Positions 1 through 7,352 of a DNA stretch of 32,194 bases are shown here, in pieces. Location: positions 1-32,194 of the forward strand of contig JAGVYI010000015.1 of the NCBI GenBank assembly GCA_018303365.1, read 5' to 3'. Under the pieces are notes generated by a model, which saw only the letters and a list, made by a program, of their open reading frames with translations, was not told the origin of the DNA and did no database searches. Origin of the DNA: Candidatus Woesearchaeota archaeon (GTDB lineage Archaea > Nanobdellota > Nanobdellia > SCGC-AAA011-G17 > JACPNG01). The position numbers were made by a program, and so were the translations under genes. Within the stretch, counting starts at the first letter, position 1. Every line of letters starts with the position of its first letter.

Positions 1-60
1 GTCAAGATAGTCTTTTTCTGCGGAAAAGAAATCTTAATAGGGGCGAGAATTTATTTTTGA
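1..60 (+). CDS. Possible C-terminal end of a gene entering from the left (partial)
   Basis: Frame 1 is open from the first base and ends in TGA at 58-60, giving a 19-residue tail (VKIVFFCGKEILIGARIYF) of plausible protein-like composition. It would converge on the DUF302 gene, whose stop lies at 82. A 19-codon open stretch is weak evidence, and no family can be named. Confidence 0.25.
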   Translation, partial: VKIVFFCGKEILIGARIYF

Positions 61-81
61 TCGAACAAACTTTAACATCAA

Positions 82-471
82 TTACTTTGCATTATCAACA
101 ATTTCTTTAACATCCCTTTCAACTTGTTCAGCTTCTTTTTGGCTAACTTCTGGAAAGAATTGGGAAATCATTGTTGGCTTCATGCCTACTATCTTTATTT
201 TTCCATTTTCTTCAAGAACATTTATCTTGCAAGGCATGCCTAAAGAGATTAATCTATTCTTATTTAGAAAATTATTGGCATGTTTTCCAGAGCAGATTTC
301 AATTATTTTTAATGGTTTCTGTTCAAATCCTTTGGCAGCCAGCCTTTCCTTTACATCATAGATCTGGAATAGAGCCCAGCCTTTTTGCTCAACAGCTTTC
401 AAAACTGAAACAACAGCCTCATCAAAGCCTTTATCTGTTTCAACAATATATGCAAAATCATTAGCATCCAT
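82..471 (-). CDS. DUF302 family protein
   Basis: Small soluble protein of about 129 residues matching the DUF302 fold in pattern: an N-terminal strand-helix (YIVETDKGFDEAVVSVLKAV), a central block around IYDVKERLAAKGF, the conserved IIEICSGKHANNFL segment that carries the family Cys, and the hydrophobic CKINVLEENGKIKIV hairpin. The function of DUF302 is unknown; some members are found near redox or heavy-metal genes. An ATG at 471 is preferred; an in-frame TTG at 480 would add three residues. A TATA box at 502-509 places transcription start at about 479, so the leader is absent or only a few nucleotides long. Downstream is only the window edge. The family call is confident; the role is not known. 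Confidence 0.8.
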   Translation of the reverse strand: MDANDFAYIVETDKGFDEAVVSVLKAVEQKGWALFQIYDVKERLAAKGFEQKPLKIIEICSGKHANNFLNKNRLISLGMPCKINVLEENGKIKIVGMKPTMISQFFPEVSQKEAEQVERDVKEIVDNAK

Positions 472-501
472 TTTTATCAACCTTGTATTTTATTCTCTCT
501 T

Positions 502-509
502 ATTTAAAT
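502..509 (-). promoter_or_regulatory. TATA box of the DUF302 gene
   Basis: On the minus strand the sequence reads TATTTAAATA, centred about 25 nt upstream of the TTG at 480 and 34 nt upstream of the ATG at 471. Confidence 0.5.
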
Positions 510-606
510 ATTTCAGTGCTACACAAATTTTATATAGAGAATATTACCTGCCAAAAGCAGATTTCATACCATCAATTAAATCGTAAGCTTTACTGCCTCT
601 GTTTAT

Positions 607-1395
607 CTAAAGAGATTGAAGGTTCCAGATAGCAGTCTCAAGAAAAGAATTTGAACCCCCATCAACCTGAACGACTTCAGGCTTCGAAATCATAACTTCA
701 GCAAGGCTTCCTCTCATCTTGTCTGGGTCTATGTGCCTTAAGGGAATGCTTGTATAATATCTGGCCCCAATGTTCGTAACCTGTCCTCCATAAGCGCCGT
801 GGATGTCTGAAGTGCCAAAACAAGCTACTCCTCTTTCTTCTGCAATTTCAAGAACCCTCCTATTAGGTCCAAATATAATGTCCCACAGAGGAGAGATTTG
901 TCCATTCTTTTCAACACCAATAGGATAGCCTCCGAATCTCTGGTACATTTTATCAAAAACATCCATCCCGCACCCATGAAATAGTTTAACAAGAAGGTGC
1001 GAAAAAACCGCAACGCCGCCCTGATGGTATATCATCTCAAGCGTATCTTTTATGTCAAGTCCACCTTCTATAGCCCTGTCAATACCCCAGGCAAGAACGT
1101 GCCCTTGTCTTGTCTTAACTTCTTCACCCTTTAAAACGAAGATATGTCCCTCTGGACTGGATACCTTAAGCACAGTCCCAGACTTTTGCTGTATATCCCA
1201 CATACTAGAGCCAATAACCCTTAGCCCACCATCATCTCTGTTTCTTGCTAGGCAGTCAAAAGGATTCGTGTTCCCATAGTTTGTAAAAGCAATGGCATTA
1301 AGCTCACTTCTTATTGCAAACTCTAATGCCTCTTTAATCCGGTCTGGGGGAATGTGCAGCTGCCCATCAAAGTAAAAGTATTCTTGGTCATCCAT
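607..1395 (-). CDS. PHP-domain-like protein with a degenerate metal site
   Basis: A 262-residue protein resembling PHP metallo-phosphoesterases. Later PHP motifs are clear: GEEVKTRQGHVLAWGI (residues 90-105, the conserved G-E-x-x-T-x-x-GH block), HQGGVAVFSH (124-133) and GTSDIHGAYGG (about 195-204, the SDxH motif). The early motifs are eroded. The usual HxH reads GQLHIPP (11-17) with one His, and the usual TDH reads FTNYGN. Metal binding is therefore probably reduced or altered. The ATG at 1395 is chosen over 1419 because a TATA box lies 26 nt upstream of it. The frame ends in TAG at 607-609 and stays open for 20 more codons. Its substrate is unknown; a nucleic-acid or phosphosugar phosphoesterase, or a non-catalytic relative, are possible. 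Confidence 0.7.
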   Translation of the reverse strand: MDDQEYFYFDGQLHIPPDRIKEALEFAIRSELNAIAFTNYGNTNPFDCLARNRDDGGLRVIGSSMWDIQQKSGTVLKVSSPEGHIFVLKGEEVKTRQGHVLAWGIDRAIEGGLDIKDTLEMIYHQGGVAVFSHLLVKLFHGCGMDVFDKMYQRFGGYPIGVEKNGQISPLWDIIFGPNRRVLEIAEERGVACFGTSDIHGAYGGQVTNIGARYYTSIPLRHIDPDKMRGSLAEVMISKPEVVQVDGGSNSFLETAIWNLQSL

Positions 1396-1415
1396 AGTTA
1401 AACTGCTAAAAATCA

Positions 1416-1426
1416 GCATTTAAGCC
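1416..1426 (-). promoter_or_regulatory. TATA box of the PHP-like gene
   Basis: Minus-strand GGCTTAAATGC is centred about 26 nt upstream of the ATG at 1395, which fits a leaderless transcript and selects that start over 1419. Confidence 0.45.
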
Positions 1427-1452
1427 TTTCTATGGGTAAGGTAGTCTGCAAT

Positions 1453-2163
1453 TTATTTCTTTTTACAGACAAAGAAAAAAGATTTTTCCTCAACTCTTAA
1501 TGCATTCTTTTTAGAGATATACCCGTCAAGCCTTTCTATCATTCTCTTGGTAAACTTCTTTTTCTCATCATAGGTAATCTCCTTTTTAAAATATCCTTTG
1601 AACTGCTTCTTGTCTTTAAAATAGTAATAAGTTCTCAGGCTTCTCTCAGCTACATCAAAATTACTCTCTAAAACCCTCTTCAATTCGTCTCTTTTATCTT
1701 TAATCTTAGACTTTCTCTTCGGTGCAATCATATCAAGAATTTTGACATATTCGCTGCTCTCATCAGACTCCTCAATAAGCAAAATTCCCATGTCCTTCAA
1801 TACCCTCTTTAATTCCTTTATAACAGCTGTTTTATTCTTCATATAATGCATCCCGCCCCATAGGCAAAGAACAGCCTCAAATGTATTATCAGGAAAAGCC
1901 AACTTAGAAATATTTCCAACCATAAAATCTATCCCTTTGTTCTTCTTTTTGCAGTACTCTATGATTTTTCTGCTGCTATTAACTACCGTAAGTGAATCTG
2001 TGTATGCTGCAATCTTAGAAGAAGTAGATAAGGCTCCGTATGCACCAGTAATTAACACCTTCCTGCCACCTACTTTCCCAAGTTTTATAATAGAAGCAAG
2101 CTCTTTGCCTTCAGGATCATATTCTTCTATTGAATACCATCTGTCTAGCCCAGTAACGTCCAT
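1453..2163 (-). CDS. Class I SAM-dependent methyltransferase
   Basis: A 236-residue protein with the Methyltransferase_11-type Rossmann layout. There is a glycine-containing motif I region (VLITGAYGALSTSS, about 36-49), an acidic-loop region, the motif around VGNISKLAFPDNTFEAVLCLWGGMHY (motifs II/III, about 93-118) and an ELKRVLKDMGILLIEE strand-helix (motif IV/V). Motif I departs from the usual D/ExGxGxG, so cofactor binding should not be taken for granted. The C-terminal 90 residues are Lys-rich and helical. The substrate cannot be named. A TATA box at 2184-2193 puts transcription start next to the ATG at 2163. The gene lies between the PHP-like and heptose-kinase-like genes on the same strand. 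Confidence 0.7.
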   Translation of the reverse strand: MDVTGLDRWYSIEEYDPEGKELASIIKLGKVGGRKVLITGAYGALSTSSKIAAYTDSLTVVNSSRKIIEYCKKKNKGIDFMVGNISKLAFPDNTFEAVLCLWGGMHYMKNKTAVIKELKRVLKDMGILLIEESDESSEYVKILDMIAPKRKSKIKDKRDELKRVLESNFDVAERSLRTYYYFKDKKQFKGYFKKEITYDEKKKFTKRMIERLDGYISKKNALRVEEKSFFFVCKKK

Positions 2164-2183
2164 AAAAACACAATCTGCTATAA

Positions 2184-2193
2184 GTTTAAATAA
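2184..2193 (-). promoter_or_regulatory. TATA box of the methyltransferase gene
   Basis: Minus-strand TTATTTAAAC is centred about 25 nt upstream of the ATG at 2163. Confidence 0.45.
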
Positions 2194-2231
2194 ATTTTCT
2201 AAGAAATATATATATTTATGCTGTAATCTTT

Positions 2232-3560
2232 TTAATTCTCAACCGAATTCGTAGCTGCTTCTTTTATCTCTCTCTTCCATTGTTCATGGCTTCCTTTGCC
2301 ACTTTTCGTTATCCTATAACTGTCTTCATCCAAATGTTGTGTAGAAAACTCGAAAAATATAGTATCTTTTAAAGCTCTGAAACTATGATATTGGTCTGGA
2401 GCAATGTGCACCACACCACCGCCACTGACCCTAGAATAACTTCCGTCTTTTATTATTTCTATATCCCCATCAAAGACATAGAATGTTTCATCTTTGATCT
2501 TATGTTTATGGTAGGAACAATAATAGTCTTCTTTTATCAGCATCTTCTTACCACAGTATTTTCCATTATTAACAATCCATTGCTCTTCCCCCCAGTCCTT
2601 CACTACAGTCTTTATGTTGTTGGAGAGAGATCCCCTTAATTCCTCAATTGTGATGGTTGTTACTCCCGGTTTGCAAATTACTATCCCAGATGCTCTGGTC
2701 GCAATCTCTGCCGCCTCTACTAAACTGCTGTTGCACACCAAAGACAATGTTAAGGTTGCAAGAAAAGTATCTCCAGCGCCGCCGACATCATAAAATTCTT
2801 TTACCACTGTAGGAATAGTTACCGGTTCTTTGTTCTTTTCAAATATACAGCAGCCTTCCGAAGCAAGGGTTACTACAACGTTTGAATCTAGCTTCTCTTT
2901 CAGGATTTTACCTGCTTCTTCTAGGTTGTCTGCCAAGGTCATTTCAATTGCTTCTTTCTTGTTAGGTTTTAATAGGTCAACACCCTTATAGAAATCTACA
3001 TTAATTGGTTTGCAGTCTGCGGTTATCAGTTTATTGTTCTGCTTTGCAATGTAAATTATGCTCTCAACGAGTTTTCTTGTTAATGCCCCCTTTGCATAGT
3101 CAGCAATAATTATAGCATCTACAATTGTTATTTTATCTTTGATAAAATAGAGCAAAGCCCTTTCTTCCTCTTCAGATATTGGACTGGAATCCTCATAATC
3201 TACCCTAAATAGGTGCTGGTGAGAAATACCCCTTATCTTTTGTATTGTTAGCTTGTTGGTTTTTAAGATACAAGAGGTATCAATCTTGTTTTTTTCAAGT
3301 TCTCTAAAGAGGATTTTTTGTGGTTCATCATCCCCTACAATCCCACAAAGGTAGGCTTTTGCTCCTAAATGCGCAAGGTTGTTTGCTAGGTTTGCAGCGC
3401 CCCCTGGATTTGTAGATTCTCTTTCAACTTTTAACACAGGAACTGGCGCTTCAGGGGATATTCTTGAAACATGGCCATAAAGGTGTTTATCTAGCATAAT
3501 ATCCCCGATTACAAGAATCTTTTTTTCGTTGAATTTGTTTAGTAGCCGATTATCCATCAT
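2232..3560 (-). CDS. PfkB-family heptose-7-phosphate-kinase-like domain fused to a C-terminal cupin
   Basis: A two-domain, 442-residue protein. Residues 12-310 form a ribokinase/PfkB fold most like the kinase half of HldE/RfaE: RISPEAPVPVL (33-43), NPGGAANLANNLAHLGA (51-67), IADYAKG (152-158), LKPN (197-200) and the anion-hole/catalytic motif DVGGAGD (258-264, catalytic Asp264). Residues about 322-417 form a cupin with metal-binding His351, His353 and Glu358 (HKHKIKDETFYVFDGD) and a second motif with His392, resembling D-lyxose-isomerase or sugar-phosphate-isomerase cupins. In place of HldE's usual C-terminal adenylyltransferase there is a cupin. I infer phosphorylation plus isomerisation of a heptose or related sugar phosphate for surface glycans. 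A GAAGGA ribosome-binding site precedes the start. Domain calls are strong; the exact substrate is inferred. Confidence 0.82.
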   Translation of the reverse strand: MMDNRLLNKFNEKKILVIGDIMLDKHLYGHVSRISPEAPVPVLKVERESTNPGGAANLANNLAHLGAKAYLCGIVGDDEPQKILFRELEKNKIDTSCILKTNKLTIQKIRGISHQHLFRVDYEDSSPISEEEERALLYFIKDKITIVDAIIIADYAKGALTRKLVESIIYIAKQNNKLITADCKPINVDFYKGVDLLKPNKKEAIEMTLADNLEEAGKILKEKLDSNVVVTLASEGCCIFEKNKEPVTIPTVVKEFYDVGGAGDTFLATLTLSLVCNSSLVEAAEIATRASGIVICKPGVTTITIEELRGSLSNNIKTVVKDWGEEQWIVNNGKYCGKKMLIKEDYYCSYHKHKIKDETFYVFDGDIEIIKDGSYSRVSGGGVVHIAPDQYHSFRALKDTIFFEFSTQHLDEDSYRITKSGKGSHEQWKREIKEAATNSVEN

Positions 3561-3605
3561 CTGCTGTCCTTCTATGGGCAGTTTATTATTAGAGTAGCTA
3601 ATGGG

Positions 3606-3627
3606 TTTATATAATTGTTATAAAAAG
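3606..3627 (-). promoter_or_regulatory. Probable TATA boxes of the kinase-cupin gene
   Basis: The minus strand contains TTTTTATAAC and TTATATAAAC in tandem, 46-67 nt upstream of the start at 3560. This gene also has a GAAGGA Shine-Dalgarno-like element, so a short leader is expected. Confidence 0.35.
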
Positions 3628-3690
3628 TTTATCAATTAAATTAATCTGGTCTGTGTGGGGGATATGTGTTGGGTCTCAAAAGGCACCAGC

Positions 3691-3984
3691 CTAGGTATAA
3701 CTGTCAACAAAGTCCTCAAGCCTCGCTAATTCACCCTCTCCGATTCGTATATTAAAATATTGCATGCGCCCACCATGTTTTGCTTGAAGAACATAAGCCC
3801 ACAAAGAATGATTATACCCTTTGAGAGCAAGGTTCAGTTGTGGATCCGTATTTCGAATAGGGCGAAAACGCTGAAGGACTATATTTTCTTCTCCAAACTT
3901 GGTTTCAAGACTTTTTAATAATGGAATAAAACCTACAATGATTGAATGTCTCCGCCCACCTACCTTCTTTTTGTACCCTTTCAT
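3691..3984 (-). CDS. Small conserved protein, possibly DUF2103-like
   Basis: A 97-residue basic protein with no signal peptide or membrane segment. The arrangement GGRRHSIIVGFIPLLKSLE, then a beta-rich central part (IVLQRFRPIRNT) and a C-terminal NIRIGEGELARLEDFV resembles the DUF2103 'predicted metal-binding' family, in which a KHS/IxG start precedes a short alpha-beta domain. That match is from memory of the family pattern and is uncertain. The TATA box at 4003-4014 lies about 25 nt upstream of the ATG. The gene is divergent from the FAD/NAD reductase at 4074. No function can be assigned. Confidence 0.6.
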   Translation of the reverse strand: MKGYKKKVGGRRHSIIVGFIPLLKSLETKFGEENIVLQRFRPIRNTDPQLNLALKGYNHSLWAYVLQAKHGGRMQYFNIRIGEGELARLEDFVDSYT

Positions 3985-4002
3985 AAGTTAGATGAGATTA
4001 TG

Positions 4003-4014
4003 GATTTAAAAATA
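4003..4014 (-). promoter_or_regulatory. TATA box of the 97-aa protein gene
   Basis: Minus-strand ATTTTTAAATCC is centred about 25 nt upstream of the ATG at 3984. It forms a divergent promoter pair with the element at 4043-4051. Confidence 0.45.
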
Positions 4015-4042
4015 TACCCAATATCCAAAAATAAATCAAAAC

Positions 4043-4051
4043 ACATATAAA
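4043..4051 (+). promoter_or_regulatory. TATA box of the reductase-purD unit
   Basis: ACATATAAA is centred 27 nt upstream of the ATG at 4074, which fits leaderless initiation. Confidence 0.5.
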
Positions 4052-4073
4052 CAGCCCAAAAGAGCCACCCCCT

Positions 4074-4790
4074 ATGGCACGTTTTGAACCAATTCAATAT
4101 AAAATAACAAGAATTATTCAGGAAACCCCAGATACAAAAATCTTTGATATGGTCCCTGTTGAGGGAGATATATTTGACTATAAGCCAAGCCAGTTTGTTT
4201 CTGTTATTCTTGAAGGAGAAGAAAAAAATCCAAGGGCCTTCTCTATTGCATCCTCACCAACAGACAAAAAAAAGCTTCAGTTTGTAATAAAAAAAGAAGG
4301 CATTATAACAACAAAAATGCACGAAGAACTAAAGGAAGGAGATACGGTTAAACTGCGGGGTCCATTTGGTTTATTTATTTTAAAAGATGGGGAGACAAAA
4401 GACGTTGTCTTTCTTGCAGGTGGTTGCGGTATCGCTCCTCTTATGAGCATGCTTCGTTATGGCATGGAAAAAGGAATGAAAAATAAATTTACTATGATTG
4501 CAAGTTTTAAGACAACGGAATATAGGATATATCATGGAGAACTTGAAAAATTATCAAAAAAAGAAAATTGTGATGTAGAAATCACGATTACAAGACCAAA
4601 AGAGTGCAAGGCTCCATGGTCTGGAACAACAAGTCACATCACAAAAGAGATGGTTGAGCGCCACATAAAAGATATAAAAAATACTGCTTTCTACATATGC
4701 GGCCCAAAAAAAATGGTCGAAAGCTCAACAAAAATACTTGAAGGTCTTGGGGCGAAAAAAGAGCAGATAAAAGTAGAAGACTGGGGATAG
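4074..4790 (+). CDS. Ferredoxin-NAD(P)H reductase-like FAD/NAD-binding oxidoreductase
   Basis: A 238-residue flavoprotein of the FNR superfamily that moves electrons between NAD(P)H and a redox partner. The FAD-binding beta-barrel carries RAFSIASSP (residues 54-62, the RxYSxxS-type motif) and GPFG (96-99). The NAD-binding half has AGGCGIAPL (115-123) and FYICGPKKM near residue 207. No 2Fe-2S cysteine cluster follows at the C-terminus, unlike PyrK- or SudB-type members, so its electron partner must be a separate protein that is not in the window. It lies 9 nt upstream of the purD-like gene and is probably cotranscribed with it. Family assignment is strong; the physiological partner is unknown. 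Confidence 0.88.
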   Translation: MARFEPIQYKITRIIQETPDTKIFDMVPVEGDIFDYKPSQFVSVILEGEEKNPRAFSIASSPTDKKKLQFVIKKEGIITTKMHEELKEGDTVKLRGPFGLFILKDGETKDVVFLAGGCGIAPLMSMLRYGMEKGMKNKFTMIASFKTTEYRIYHGELEKLSKKENCDVEITITRPKECKAPWSGTTSHITKEMVERHIKDIKNTAFYICGPKKMVESSTKILEGLGAKKEQIKVEDWG

Positions 4791-4799
4791 TAAAAACTA

Positions 4800-6206
4800 A
4801 TGCCAGAAGATATCACGGTTCTAATTGTAGATAACGGTGGGCGGGCACATGTCCTTGCAGACTTATATCAAAGACACAAAGATGTAAAAAGGGTGGTAGT
4901 AGCCAAAGGAAATTGTCTTATACTGCATGACTCAAAAAAAGAAGTAATTCTCGAAGAGAGGGTAGACCTTAACGACCCAAGAACAATTTTAAAGGTTGCA
5001 ATAACTTATAAACCAGATTTAGTTGATGTTGCTCAGGATAATGCCATTGCCTGCGGTACCGTAAATCTCCTTCAAAAAAATAGGTTCCATGTGTTTGGTC
5101 CAACAAAAAAAGCAGCACGCCTTGAATGGGACAAAGCTTGGGCCAGGGAATTTATGAAGGGATGTGGTGTGCCAATCCCAGATTATACATTTTTTAGTAA
5201 GCCGCAAGATGCAGCAGATCATGCAAGGAAGATATACCAAAAAAATAGAAGCTCCTTGATTTTTGTAAAAGCTAGTGGTCTATGTGCTGGAAAAGGTGTA
5301 GAGAAGGCAGAAAATATTCAAGAGGTATTAATAGCCATAGGGAAAATGCGAATGCACGGCAACGCGGCAAGTACGATCCTTATAGAAGAAGGTCTCCAAG
5401 GAGAAGAATTTTCACTTTATGCATTAAATGATGGCGAACACATGGTGACCTTCAGTTTGGCACAAGATTACAAACAGCTACAAGACGGTGGTCAGGGAAA
5501 AAACACAGGTGGCATGGGGGCAGTAGCTCCGCTTCCAATGACAAAAGAATTTGTCCAAAAAGTAGAAGAACCACTTGTAAAAAGGCAGATTCATGGAATG
5601 AAAATGAAAGGAGTGCCTTACACAGGCATCCTTTATGTTGGCGGGATATTAACAGAAAATGGGCCCTTTGTCATTGAAGACAATGCAAGATGGGGAGACC
5701 CGGAAGCTCAGGTAATTCTTCCAGGAATAGGAAACTACGCAGATTTAGTGATGGCCTCACTTGACAGAAGACTAAAAGAGATACAACCAATTGAAGATGG
5801 CCTTTCAAGGGTGTGTGTTGTTGGTGTTGCAAAAGGATATCCAGGAGATATAAGCTCTATTATTGGAAAAAGAGTTTATGGTCTTGAAGATGTAATGAAA
5901 ATGGGGAATGTAAACGTTTACGGTGCGGGAATAAAAAAAGAGGGGGGTAATTTTTACGTAGCTGGAGGAAGGGTGTTTCATATTGTTGGAAGCGGAGCAA
6001 GAATTGATGAGGCAAGGCAAGCAGCCTACGAAGCTGTGAGAAGAGTAAGCATTGAAGGTGACAACCTGCATTATAGGGTAGACATCGGCGCAAACTTGTC
6101 ACGATGGAGTGAGATTGCAACAGGTTATCTGCAAAGCAACCAAAAGGCATCTAGAGCAAGTGTAGCTCTACAACATCGCCGTCAGAAAGCTCGTGCTCAA
6201 GGCTGA
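4800..6206 (+). CDS. purD: Phosphoribosylamine-glycine ligase-like (PurD) ATP-grasp protein
   Basis: PurD couples glycine to phosphoribosylamine with ATP in purine biosynthesis. At 468 residues this is slightly longer than usual. Recognisable parts are the N-terminal VLIVDNGGRAHVLA strand-loop, VFGPTKKAARLEWDKAWA, FVKASGLCAGKGV of the ATP-grasp fold, the family hallmark QDGGQGKNTGGMGA (about 229-242) and the Mg/ATP motif IEDNARWGDPEAQ (about 292-304; usually IEFNxRFGDPE). The N-terminal GGGGREH motif is changed to DNGGRAH, so substrate specificity may differ from classical PurD. No other purine genes are in the window. The last 18 codons overlap the convergent DRG-like gene by 56 bp; the Arg/Gln-rich tail there is probably non-essential. 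Confidence 0.85.
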   Translation: MPEDITVLIVDNGGRAHVLADLYQRHKDVKRVVVAKGNCLILHDSKKEVILEERVDLNDPRTILKVAITYKPDLVDVAQDNAIACGTVNLLQKNRFHVFGPTKKAARLEWDKAWAREFMKGCGVPIPDYTFFSKPQDAADHARKIYQKNRSSLIFVKASGLCAGKGVEKAENIQEVLIAIGKMRMHGNAASTILIEEGLQGEEFSLYALNDGEHMVTFSLAQDYKQLQDGGQGKNTGGMGAVAPLPMTKEFVQKVEEPLVKRQIHGMKMKGVPYTGILYVGGILTENGPFVIEDNARWGDPEAQVILPGIGNYADLVMASLDRRLKEIQPIEDGLSRVCVVGVAKGYPGDISSIIGKRVYGLEDVMKMGNVNVYGAGIKKEGGNFYVAGGRVFHIVGSGARIDEARQAAYEAVRRVSIEGDNLHYRVDIGANLSRWSEIATGYLQSNQKASRASVALQHRRQKARAQG

Positions 6207-7200
6207 CTTTTACACCATCAAACTTTGCGCTCTTTCCCCAGACTCTGGCAAACCTAAACTTTTTTAGAAAATCTTTGTGAACAAATTCTGCAAGGTCCTG
6301 CACACATGAATGACTGTGAAGTGCGACAGGTGGGTAGTCTTTTTCTTTTCTAGGAGATTTTGTAAACACTCTTATAAGTCCAAGTTTATCCCAAATTGAA
6401 TGTTTTATATCCCCTACATCAAAAGGTTTAAGATTGTTTTTTATAACAAGAGATGGAAGAAAAGCTGCAGATTCGTCAAGGGCATCAGAGACCTCTGCAA
6501 GGCTCAGAGAATGAGAAAATTCAACAGTTGCATTGTATATGTTGTGCTCTAAGAAAATTTTGCGAACAGCTGCTGCTTCCCCAGGAATAGGGCCAAAAAA
6601 TTGCAGTCCGCCGCCAGAAGTTTTAGTAACTTTGACATCTGGGCGTTTTTGGTCAAGGTGTACGTTTGCAATCTCAAATTCACGTCTAAGAAGAGAAAGC
6701 TCTTTCTGGTTTTTAACAACAAGCACAACCAAATCAGCGTTTCGAATAATGCTAAAATAAAGCCTTCCCTGCACTTTAAAAACAAAATCTTTGATAAATG
6801 AGGGGATTTCAACAACTTGTATTTTCACACCTTCATATTCAAGAACACCTACCTCTGGTTTGATTGTGCTAAACGGGTATGGGGCAACAATTGGTGTCGC
6901 ATTTGTGATTTTTGATAAAAGAAAGGATTTGCCGCAGTTAGGAAACCCACAAAGAACAATTTGCGCTGCACCCTCCTTTCGAATAGAGACAGGCTGCCTA
7001 CCGCCCTTCTTCTCCTTTTCTGAAAGTGCCTTGTATTTTGCAAGTCTGCTCTTGATATTCGCCCGGAGGTTCTCAGCCCCTTTGTGGGATGGGGCAGTTC
7101 GAAGCATTTCTTCAAGTGCCTTTATCTTCTCGCGAATACTTGGTGCCTCTTGGAATGTGCGCTCTGCTCTCTGGTAATCAATACCGGCATTAATTGGCAT
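6151..7200 (-). CDS. DRG/Obg-related TGS-domain protein with degenerate GTPase motifs
   Basis: A 349-residue relative of the archaeal/eukaryotic DRG GTPases, which associate with translating ribosomes. It has an N-terminal helical region (10-65), a G domain with an intact P-loop GFPNCGKS (85-92) and PFST switch I (109-112), the DRG insert around FFGPIPGEAAAVRKIF, and a C-terminal TGS domain (about 276-349) ending in DGDVVELHLL. The G3 DxPG reads EIPS (131-134). The expected NKxD/SA region (G4/G5) is replaced by LVIKNNLKPFDVGDI (251-265), roughly 20 residues shorter than in typical DRGs. Guanine specificity and hydrolysis are therefore doubtful. The start at 7200 is chosen because a TATA box lies at 7223-7231; an upstream ATG at 7251 would precede the promoter. 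Confidence 0.85.
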   Translation of the reverse strand: MPINAGIDYQRAERTFQEAPSIREKIKALEEMLRTAPSHKGAENLRANIKSRLAKYKALSEKEKKGGRQPVSIRKEGAAQIVLCGFPNCGKSFLLSKITNATPIVAPYPFSTIKPEVGVLEYEGVKIQVVEIPSFIKDFVFKVQGRLYFSIIRNADLVVLVVKNQKELSLLRREFEIANVHLDQKRPDVKVTKTSGGGLQFFGPIPGEAAAVRKIFLEHNIYNATVEFSHSLSLAEVSDALDESAAFLPSLVIKNNLKPFDVGDIKHSIWDKLGLIRVFTKSPRKEKDYPPVALHSHSCVQDLAEFVHKDFLKKFRFARVWGKSAKFDGVKVSLEHELSDGDVVELHLL

Positions 7201-7222
7201 ATAAACAATGGGATAAACATTT

Positions 7223-7231
7223 TTTATAAAT
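7223..7231 (-). promoter_or_regulatory. TATA box of the DRG-like gene
   Basis: Minus-strand TTTATAAAA is centred 27 nt upstream of the ATG at 7200 and overlaps the longer reading frame's extension, which argues against the start at 7251. Confidence 0.55.
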
Positions 7232-7323
7232 CTAACTAAGGTTAAATGCACTGCTCCTAGTCAGAAAAGAATTTAAATGTTCCCCTTTGATTGGTTTTGT
7301 ACAAAGCCGCCAAATAAAAAAAG

Positions 7324-7331
7324 CTTTTAAA
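7324..7331 (+). promoter_or_regulatory. TATA box of the MscS-like gene
   Basis: CTTTTAAA is centred about 25 nt upstream of the ATG at 7353. A second candidate (ATTTAAAT at 7271-7278) would serve a longer leader. Confidence 0.4.
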
Positions 7332-7352
7332 GGAAAAACAACAGGAAAAGCT

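Noticed and set aside
544-609. Pyrrolysine at the TAG of the PHP-like gene
   Set aside because: TAG ends several other normal genes here (reductase at 4790, DRG-like at 6151, NSUN at 26382), and no methylamine methyltransferase context is present.
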